Shown here piece by piece: positions 1-5,196 of a DNA stretch of 10,425 nucleotides (position 1 is the stretch's first letter; each line of letters begins with the position of its first letter). The notes below the pieces were generated by a model. It saw only the letters and a program-made list of their open reading frames with translations. It was not told where the DNA came from and searched no databases. The DNA comes from Rhodospirillaceae bacterium (GTDB taxonomy: Bacteria > Pseudomonadota > Alphaproteobacteria > UBA7985), in contig PAFB01000049.1 in the NCBI GenBank assembly GCA_002700865.1, forward strand, positions 1 through 10,425. Direction: 5' to 3'. The position numbers and the translations under genes were made by a program.

Positions 1-72
1 CCATCACCCGTGCCGTCACCGGTGCCATCACCCGTGCCGTCGCCGGTGCCATCACCGTCGCCATCGCCATCG
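1..72. repeat. 24-base tandem repeat encoding Gly-Asp-Gly-Thr units
   Basis: Bases 1-24 and 25-48 are the same 24-base unit with one mismatch, and a diverged third copy starts at 49 and degrades into shorter CCATCG-type units. Each 24-mer is itself two related 12-mers. On the minus strand this encodes GDGT-GDGT. The array continues past the left edge, so copy number is unknown. Near-identical copies suggest recent expansion or ongoing homogenisation. Confidence 0.85.
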
Positions 73-851
73 CCAGAGCCGTCGTCAGAGCCGTCGGCGT
101 CGTCGTTATCGTTGGCAAATGCGCCCGTGGCTGCGGCTGTGCCCAGACCCAGGGCACCAATACCCAGAACGCCTGCTGCAATGGGCAGGCCCCAGCCACC
201 GCCGACGCCGTAAATACGGGACAGAACGGAGGTGGTTTCGGTCACTGTGCCGAGGTTGCCCGCAATGTTAGATGCCAGCCAGACGTCGCCACCATTAAAG
301 GCGTAATCACCCGCCTGAGCGGTCAGGTAGTCGCCATTCTTGAGTTCGATCGACAAACTACCGTCTTCAAGACGCTCGGTTTGAACAACGTCGGTTTGAA
401 CGTTGCGGAAATTCTTTGTTTCAACGCTGGTCGCGACGTCACCAATTTGCACCTGCTGCAATGGGTCGAGCAGGGTCACTTGGGTCGTTTGCGTTTGCTG
501 CGTTGGGAAATAGGTTGGCGTGGTTGAGGCTGTCTGTCCTGAGGACCAGCGCTGCACCTTTGAAACCTGCTCTATGGGCTCAAGATCGCCCATGATGTTG
601 ATCACACCAGGGTCGGCACTGCTGCGCGACGTTGGCGCGTCGATATCGCCAAAGCTGTTGCTGGTGAAGCTGGTGTTTACGGTGCCACCATTTTCACCAG
701 GGTGAACGTGCGGCACAGCAAGTCCGGTTTCACCGTTGAACAGGGGACCAGTGGTCGTGGTTCCATCGGGCTTCAGCGTAACCGTGTGGCTGAGTGCTTC
801 GCTGCCAATCATAGCGCTGAGCGCCACACCAGAATAAAGTCCGGCGCGCAA
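1..851 (-). CDS. Secreted/surface protein with Gly-Asp-Gly-Thr repeats, C-terminal part beyond window
   Basis: I do not recognise the family. The reading frame is open from about 920 down to the window edge, so only the N-terminal part (283 codons from TTG at 851-849) is visible. Residues 2-21 form a hydrophobic, signal-peptide-like stretch (AGLYSGVALSAMIG). A polar domain rich in Thr, Gln, Asp and Val follows (to about 215), then a Gly/Ala-rich hydrophobic segment (220-243, starting WGLPIAAG) that could span a membrane. After it comes an acidic N/D/G/S stretch (247-267) and four GTGD units (268-283) running off the edge. This layout suggests a large exported or surface protein, and Gly-Asp repeats may bind calcium; both are inference. 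The start is uncertain: TTG 851 lacks a clear Shine-Dalgarno sequence, ATG 812 would cut the signal-like segment, and in-frame codons up to ATT 896 add a basic KR..KR stretch that fits a signal-peptide N-region. It may have its own promoter near 1068-1095. Confidence 0.7.
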   Translation of the reverse strand, partial: MRAGLYSGVALSAMIGSEALSHTVTLKPDGTTTTGPLFNGETGLAVPHVHPGENGGTVNTSFTSNSFGDIDAPTSRSSADPGVINIMGDLEPIEQVSKVQRWSSGQTASTTPTYFPTQQTQTTQVTLLDPLQQVQIGDVATSVETKNFRNVQTDVVQTERLEDGSLSIELKNGDYLTAQAGDYAFNGGDVWLASNIAGNLGTVTETTSVLSRIYGVGGGWGLPIAAGVLGIGALGLGTAAATGAFANDNDDADGSDDGSGDGDGDGDGTGDGTGDGTGDGTGD

Positions 852-1067
852 AAGAGCACGTTTTGAGGGTGCGGATGCTCTCTTAGAATTTAAAATATAA
901 TGTATATTCTCGTTTCCAAATCAGTCTGCAGCTTAGCCTGAAATCCACCCCGGAAATTGAGGTTTCGTAATCACCAGACGCCCCTGCAAGGGTATGAAAT
1001 AATTCGAAAAGCGCCACGTAAGCAGCACAATTACAGCCGTATGTACCTAAGTATTTAATCTCATGCA

Positions 1068-1095
1068 AGAATAATTTTACATAACTCATTGTAAA
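1068..1095 (-). promoter_or_regulatory. Candidate sigma70-type promoter for the surface protein gene
   Basis: On the minus strand TTTACA (1095-1090, five of six matches to TTGACA) is followed after 16 bases by TATTCT (1073-1068, four of six matches to TATAAT). Transcription would begin near 1061 and give a 5' leader of about 165-210 bases, depending on the true start codon. AT-rich DNA yields such matches by chance, so this is tentative. Confidence 0.3.
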
Positions 1096-1096
1096 A
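1075..1096. promoter_or_regulatory. Inverted repeat TTTTACA-N8-TGTAAAA, possible operator
   Basis: Two perfect 7-base arms (1075-1081 and 1090-1096) are separated by 8 bases. The 22-base span is typical of a dimeric regulator's site, and it overlaps the -35 box and spacer of the candidate promoter, where a repressor could block transcription. I do not match it to a specific regulator. Chance occurrence in AT-rich DNA is possible. Confidence 0.3.
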
Positions 1097-1177
1097 ACGA
1101 AATTTAAGACCGAACGCGCTAAAAAAACTAAAATTCGTTCTATCAATGCAGAATGCGTTTCAGGGGATTCTTCTGAC

Positions 1178-1215
1178 AAAACGAAGCGCGGCGAATGGAT
1201 TGATCCAGTCGCCGC
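1178..1215 (-). terminator. Hairpin after the LpoA-like lipoprotein gene, probable intrinsic terminator
   Basis: The hairpin (1188-1215) has a 7-base GC-rich stem, GCGGCGA with TCGCCGC, one mismatch (1195/1208), then a 4-base TGGA/TCCA inner stem closing a 4-base loop. On the minus strand it begins 36 bases after the lipoprotein gene's stop codon. A TTTT run (plus-strand AAAA 1178-1181) follows after six non-T bases, which is a weaker tract than ideal. The plus strand has no T-run after the stem, so it would act leftward only. Confidence 0.55.
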
Positions 1216-1251
1216 AATGCATTCGATACAAAGTTGCCTTTTTGGGCAGAA

Positions 1252-2736
1252 TTATGAATCAGCAGGCACCCACACTCGATTTTCACCGGTACCAATCCAT
1301 CCACCCGCAGAACGAGGCGCATAAACTTCAGTTTGGGTGATTCTGGTGGTCGAATACGAGGACGTTGTTGTGGACGCGTCTGTGGGCTGAGTCGCGGATA
1401 TTGTTGTCGTCGATGACGGTCGTTGGATCGACATGGAGGTCGTGGTGTTGCGGTAGAGCGTCGAGGGAGCGTCTTCGACCAGTTCAAGCCCAACACTGCT
1501 TATTCGTTTGATCGCCATGCCGCGCTCCACCCGCTTGTCAAACCGCAGCGCAAAGGGACCATCCACGCCTTCAAACCCCTGTGGGCGCTCAAGCTCTCCG
1601 GTGGAAAACGCAGGGTTTGGCACGCGGCCAGCAATTTCCAAAGCCATGGCGACGCCATCGTAAGCCACCGATGAAAGCGGGTGTGGGGCGCTGCCAAAGG
1701 CCGCTTTGAACGAGGCTTGGAAAGCCGCGAAACCGCGTTCCGCAGGTGAAGCATACACAGCCCCAAGCAGGGCTTGTTCGGAAATCAGCTGATTGGCTTG
1801 CTGATCCCAGATGGGCACACCAAGGAAACGAACCCGCTGTGGGTCAACGCCGTAGAAGTAAAGCAACGAGGCCATATCACCGGCTTCGGCGGTGTCAGGC
1901 AGATAAATCGCATCAAAGCTGTTCGACCGCTCTCCGACCGATTGCGCAACCGCGGCACGGCCGGGTCGGTCGTTGGCGTCGGCGGGGTAGATTTCGGTAA
2001 AGACAATCTCGGCACCGACATAGCGCGCCAATCCATTGGCAGCATCTGCGGCGGCCCGGCCATAGGTATCAGAGGGGGCCACGACCGCGATACGAGGCTG
2101 CCCCTGACGCGCAGAATATTCCAGCACACGTTTGGTAACGGCTTCTGGCGTGATGCCCATGACATAGGCATTTGGCGTGGCGCGCGTGATGTCGTTGCTG
2201 AAGCTCACAACGTTGACGCGCCGACGGGAGGCCAATCGGGAAACCGGCGCGATGGCTTCGCCACGCAGCGGGCCGAGGATCACTTTGGCGCCCTCCTGCA
2301 GGGCCTTGGTCGCCGCGGCTTGCGCGCCGGTGTTGTTCGAGCGGGTGTCATAGATGCGGGTTTCGAACGTGCCGACCAGACCTTTATCCTTGATCGCCAG
2401 TTCCGCCCCGTTCTTCATAGCCTCACCGATTTCGCTCAACTGTCCCGTCAGGGGCAGCAGGATCGCAATGACAGGTGGCGTGGCTGGCTGCATGTTTTGA
2501 ACGTTGGCAGGAGCCTGCTCGGGGTTAATCAAATAGCCCTCCGGCGTGATCACGCGCAGACCATTGGGGGTCATCACCATCCGGTATTGCGGTTCTGCCT
2601 GACTCGTGATCGTGGATGTCGTGACTTCGCCATCCATGGTCGTGTAGGTGGTCTCAACACAAGCCGTCAGCGCGCCCAGACTGAGCGCGGCTATACCGGC
2701 AAGCAATGTTTTTGCAGAAGTGTACCAACGACCCAT
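1252..2736 (-). CDS. Penicillin-binding protein activator-like lipoprotein (LpoA/LppC type, periplasmic-binding fold)
   Basis: Predicted outer-membrane or periplasmic lipoprotein of 494 residues. I choose ATG 2736-2734 because GAGG lies 9 bases upstream; a TTG at 2751 would add five residues but would itself overlap that ribosome site. Residues 1-25 are a lipoprotein signal peptide with lipobox LTAC and lipidated Cys26. A Thr/Ser-rich linker leads to a type-1 periplasmic-binding domain at about 89-425. It opens with VIAILLPLTGQL and GEAMKNGAELAI, and contains VILGPLRGEAIAPVSRLA and IAVVAPSDTYGRAAADA, all typical of the LppC/Peripla_BP_6 group. In E. coli, LpoA of this fold activates PBP1A, but the family is diverse here and the partner is unknown. 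Residues about 428-475 form a Ser/Thr-rich low-complexity tail ending GGWIGTGENRVWVPADS, possibly a wall-spanning or surface stretch. The gene diverges from ispG and is followed by a terminator-like hairpin. Alternative: a branched-chain amino-acid-type binding protein, less likely because it is lipidated and no transporter genes adjoin it. Confidence 0.85.
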   Translation of the reverse strand: MGRWYTSAKTLLAGIAALSLGALTACVETTYTTMDGEVTTSTITSQAEPQYRMVMTPNGLRVITPEGYLINPEQAPANVQNMQPATPPVIAILLPLTGQLSEIGEAMKNGAELAIKDKGLVGTFETRIYDTRSNNTGAQAAATKALQEGAKVILGPLRGEAIAPVSRLASRRRVNVVSFSNDITRATPNAYVMGITPEAVTKRVLEYSARQGQPRIAVVAPSDTYGRAAADAANGLARYVGAEIVFTEIYPADANDRPGRAAVAQSVGERSNSFDAIYLPDTAEAGDMASLLYFYGVDPQRVRFLGVPIWDQQANQLISEQALLGAVYASPAERGFAAFQASFKAAFGSAPHPLSSVAYDGVAMALEIAGRVPNPAFSTGELERPQGFEGVDGPFALRFDKRVERGMAIKRISSVGLELVEDAPSTLYRNTTTSMSIQRPSSTTTISATQPTDASTTTSSYSTTRITQTEVYAPRSAGGWIGTGENRVWVPADS

Positions 2737-2746
2737 GGAAACCAAC

Positions 2747-2761
2747 CTCAACTCAACTCAA
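2747..2761. repeat. Three tandem CTCAA (minus strand TTGAG) pentamers in the lipoprotein gene's ribosome site
   Basis: Three exact 5-base copies lie directly upstream of the LpoA-like gene. On the minus strand they read TTGAG x3 followed by G, so the last copy creates the GAGG Shine-Dalgarno element (2749-2746), 9 bases from ATG 2736. Each copy carries a potential weak GAG site; gain or loss of copies would change the leader but not the reading frame. Confidence 0.6.
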
Positions 2762-2986
2762 CTGAAAAAGTACCTGTGCGACGTTCATGCCGTCGTCTTG
2801 TGATAAATTCGGACGCTGCTTCTGGTCATACCCAGAGCGCATGCGCCCCTTCCGTTCAAAACCCGTGACACGCACGCGCTGAGCAACCACCTTTAGAGTT
2901 ACAGTACAAAATGGAAACTCGTAAACGATCCACAGACCGGTTTATACGCCATTGTTATCGTACACTGAGGCTTTCCAACACCAATC

Positions 2987-3002
2987 GGGCGTAATTATGC
3001 CC
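2987..3002. promoter_or_regulatory. Near-perfect 16-base palindrome just upstream of the ispG ribosome site
   Basis: GGGCGTAATTATGCCC is self-complementary over all 16 bases except one G/T position pair. In RNA it could form a 6-pair stem (one G-U) with an AAUU loop. It ends two bases before AGGAGG (3005 on). It could be an operator or a small leader hairpin affecting ribosome access. No known regulator is assigned. Confidence 0.3.
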
Positions 3003-3017
3003 TAGGAGGACGACTGA

Positions 3018-4127
3018 ATGTCTTCGATCAGGCCTTGGCGGGACATAGAACGGCGAAAGACGCGCCGAATCATGGTTGGCAATGTGCCTGTCGGCGGCGA
3101 GTCTCCCATTACCGTTCAGTCGATGACGAACACACCGACTCCGGATGTGCAGGCAACAATCAACCAAATTCGGGCCCTCGAAGACGCCGGCGCAGACATT
3201 GTCAGAGTGTCCTGCCCGGATGAAGCTTCTACACAGACCTTTGATCAGATCGTCAAAGCGGTCTCCGTCCCGCTGGTCGCCGACATCCATTTTAACTATC
3301 GCCGCGCGCTGGAAGCCGCTGACAAAGGTGCCGCTTGTCTGCGGATCAATCCGGGGAACATTGGCAGCAAGGAGCGCGTGGGCGAAGTCGTTCGCGCGGC
3401 AAAGGCCAACGGCTGTTCAATCCGTATTGGTGTGAACGGCGGGTCGCTGGAAAAGCACCTGCTGGAAAAGTACGGCGAGCCCTGCCCGGAGGCGCTGGTC
3501 GAGAGTGCCCTGAATTCCATCAAGATGCTGGAAGATTGGGACTTTCACGATATCAAGATATCGGTCAAGGCCAGCGATGTGTTCCTCGCCGTGGCGGCTT
3601 ACGTCGGCTTGGCTGATGCCTGCGATTACCCCTTTCACCTCGGCATCACTGAAGCGGGTCCGGCGCGGCTTGGGACTGTGAAGAGCGCGGTGGGGTTGGG
3701 GAACCTGCTGTGGTCGGGGATTGGGGATACGATCCGGGTCAGTCTGTCAGCGGACCCCGTGGAAGAAATCCACGTTGGCTTTGATCTGCTGAAGTCGCTG
3801 GGCCTGCGGCACCGCGGCGTCAACATCATCGCCTGCCCGTCGTGTTCGAGGCAGGGTTTTGACGTGATTTCTGTAGTCACAGAAATCGAGGAACGGGTGG
3901 CTCATATCAGTACCCCGATGGATGTGTCTGTGCTGGGCTGTGTGGTCAACGGCCCGGGGGAAGCAGCGCAGACGGTTTTGGGGCTGACCGGGGGTGGCAA
4001 TGGTCGCCATAAGGTGTACATGGGCGGAAAGCCTGATCACAACGTGAGCGACGCTGAAATGGTTGATCACTTCGTTTCGTTGATTGAACAGGAAGCTGAA
4101 AAGATCGAGGCGGCGACAAAGCTGTGA
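3018..4127 (+). CDS. ispG: 4-hydroxy-3-methylbut-2-en-1-yl diphosphate synthase (GcpE)
   Basis: Cytoplasmic iron-sulfur enzyme of the MEP isoprenoid pathway. It reductively converts 2-C-methyl-D-erythritol 2,4-cyclodiphosphate to HMBPP. The 369-residue length matches the bacterial short form (E. coli about 372). The N-terminal TIM barrel carries VGNVPVGGESPITVQSMTNT (about 20-39), DAGADIVRVSCPD, VADIHFNYR and LRINPGNIG. The C-terminal domain has the [4Fe-4S] ligands Cys273 and Cys276 (ACPSC) and Cys308 plus Glu315 (GCVVNGPGE), with spacing as in E. coli. ATG 3018 is set by an excellent AGGAGG at 3005-3010 and 7 bases of spacing. It diverges from the LpoA-like lipoprotein gene across about 280 bases in which I found no convincing -35/-10 pair; a palindrome (2987-3002) lies just before the ribosome site. 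The stop codon overlaps the ribF start by 4 bases, so the two are probably cotranscribed and translationally coupled. Confidence 0.97.
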   Translation: MSSIRPWRDIERRKTRRIMVGNVPVGGESPITVQSMTNTPTPDVQATINQIRALEDAGADIVRVSCPDEASTQTFDQIVKAVSVPLVADIHFNYRRALEAADKGAACLRINPGNIGSKERVGEVVRAAKANGCSIRIGVNGGSLEKHLLEKYGEPCPEALVESALNSIKMLEDWDFHDIKISVKASDVFLAVAAYVGLADACDYPFHLGITEAGPARLGTVKSAVGLGNLLWSGIGDTIRVSLSADPVEEIHVGFDLLKSLGLRHRGVNIIACPSCSRQGFDVISVVTEIEERVAHISTPMDVSVLGCVVNGPGEAAQTVLGLTGGGNGRHKVYMGGKPDHNVSDAEMVDHFVSLIEQEAEKIEAATKL

Positions 4128-5098
4128 AATGGTATCCATCCGTACCGCTGGAGACCCTGCGATCCTGGGATCGAGAGTTTAGCGACGTGGTCTTTGCCGT
4201 TGGTAATTTTGACGGTGTTCACCGGGGGCATTGCGCCCTGTTGGAAGGCGCGCGGGCCAAGGCGGATGAACTGGGTTGCCGGGCTGGTGTTCTGACCTTC
4301 GCGCCCCACCCGCGCCGCTATTTTGCTGGACCTGACAAGCCACCGTTTCTGCTGACCCGTGGGGTTGAGCAGCGGGTGGAGCTGTTGGAAGGGACGGGCC
4401 TTGTCGATGTGATGGTCGAATTGGCTTTCAACACCGAGCTTTCCAGCGTTGAAGCCGAAGACTTTGCGCTGGGCATTCTGGGCACCCATCTCGGCACGCG
4501 CCATGTCCTCGCCGGACCGGATTTCCGGTTTGGTCACAAGCGCGGCGGTGACATGCTGCAACTCGATCGCTGGGGGCAGGATATGAGCTTCGGCGTCTCC
4601 GCTGTGCCGCTGCGCCATGACGACGCTGAGGGGGGTGTGATTTCCTCCTCGCGCGTGCGGCAAGCGCTGATGGATGCGGATATCACAACGGCGAACCGAT
4701 TGCTCGGACGTCCGTGGAGCGCTGAAGGCACGGTCGAGCAAGGCGATCAGATTGGTCGCACGCTGGGCTTCCCAACCGCCAACTTGAGCTGGCCCAAACT
4801 GCAACTGCGTCCGCATTTCGGCGTCTATGCCGGCTGGGCGGCGGTTAATGGCGGCGAGCGATTGCCCGCTGTGTCCTACCTTGGCACGCGTCCGACAGTT
4901 GATGGTGTCGAAGAGCGGTTCGAGGTGCATTTACTTGAATGGAGCGGCGACATTTACGGTCAGCACGTTCGTTTCTGGTTCGACAGCTTCATCCACCCTG
5001 ATCTCGAATTCCGCGGTCTGGAAGCGCTCAAAGTGCAAATCGCTGAAGACTGCGAGGAGGCCCGCCGCCGGTTGGGGGTTGCGCAGCCTACCACCTAG
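4124..5098 (+). CDS. ribF: Bifunctional riboflavin kinase / FAD synthetase
   Basis: Cytoplasmic enzyme that phosphorylates riboflavin to FMN and adenylylates FMN to FAD. It has 324 residues, usual for bacterial RibF. The N-terminal FMN adenylyltransferase domain has the nucleotidyltransferase signature GNFDGVHRGH (27-36), TFAPHPR, the GPDFRFGHKRGGD loop and SSSRVR (174-179). The C-terminal flavokinase domain has GRTLGFPTAN (211-220), the ATP/Mg-binding PTAN motif, then FEVHLLEW, which carries the expected catalytic-region Glu, and a typical final helix (LEALKVQIAEDCEEARRRL). It starts with GTG 4124 inside the ispG stop (GTGA overlap). The nearest GAGG is about 13 bases upstream, so translation probably depends on coupling from ispG. 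No in-frame ATG near this point fits better. A 98-base gap separates it from ileS. FAD/FMN supply is not obviously tied to ispG except through general redox metabolism. Confidence 0.96.
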   Translation: MKWYPSVPLETLRSWDREFSDVVFAVGNFDGVHRGHCALLEGARAKADELGCRAGVLTFAPHPRRYFAGPDKPPFLLTRGVEQRVELLEGTGLVDVMVELAFNTELSSVEAEDFALGILGTHLGTRHVLAGPDFRFGHKRGGDMLQLDRWGQDMSFGVSAVPLRHDDAEGGVISSSRVRQALMDADITTANRLLGRPWSAEGTVEQGDQIGRTLGFPTANLSWPKLQLRPHFGVYAGWAAVNGGERLPAVSYLGTRPTVDGVEERFEVHLLEWSGDIYGQHVRFWFDSFIHPDLEFRGLEALKVQIAEDCEEARRRLGVAQPTT

Positions 5099-5196
5099 TT
5101 GATTAGCCGCGTTGCGCTTGCCACACTCGCGTTTCGCGCTTCGTACCTGTATTGCGTATTGTATCTATTCAATGAAGACCAAGTAGCTTTGAACCC

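Larger units (their letters stand above)
897..1187. other. AT-rich non-coding stretch upstream of the left-edge surface protein gene
   Basis: This stretch lies between the terminator-like hairpin of the lipoprotein gene and the surface-protein gene. It is visibly richer in A and T than the flanking genes. The minus strand has a TTG-started open frame of 98 codons (1179-883), but it resembles no protein I know, is rich in Leu/Phe/Tyr as AT-rich noncoding DNA would be, and ends inside the probable start region of the next gene, so I do not call it. The stretch holds a candidate promoter and an inverted repeat, listed separately. It most likely serves as promoter and 5' leader for the surface protein. 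Confidence 0.6.

Noticed and set aside
10..213. Plus-strand Pro-Ser repeat open frame
   Set aside because: It is the antisense reading of the Gly-Asp repeat gene; the minus frame is open much further and has a signal-like N-terminus.
883..1179. A 98-codon minus-strand open frame in the AT-rich gap
   Set aside because: It begins with TTG, has no clear ribosome site, resembles no known protein, and its composition is that of random AT-rich DNA. It ends inside the start region of the next gene.
2837..2846. GCGCATGCGC palindrome in the divergent region
   Set aside because: Ten-base GC palindromes of this type are frequent in GC-rich DNA and no promoter elements align with it.
1774..2868. Long plus-strand open frame of 364 codons
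   Set aside because: It is antisense to the LpoA-like lipoprotein gene, and its translation is Arg/Gly/His-rich with no domain, typical of a GC-rich shadow frame.
5127..5140. Short CGCG-TTT-CGCG inverted repeat between ribF and ileS as a terminator
   Set aside because: The stem is only 4 bases and no T-run follows.
5099..5196. Possible T-box or other leader regulation of ileS
   Set aside because: The gap is only 98 bases, shows no T-box or antiterminator structure, and T-boxes are not expected in Proteobacteria.
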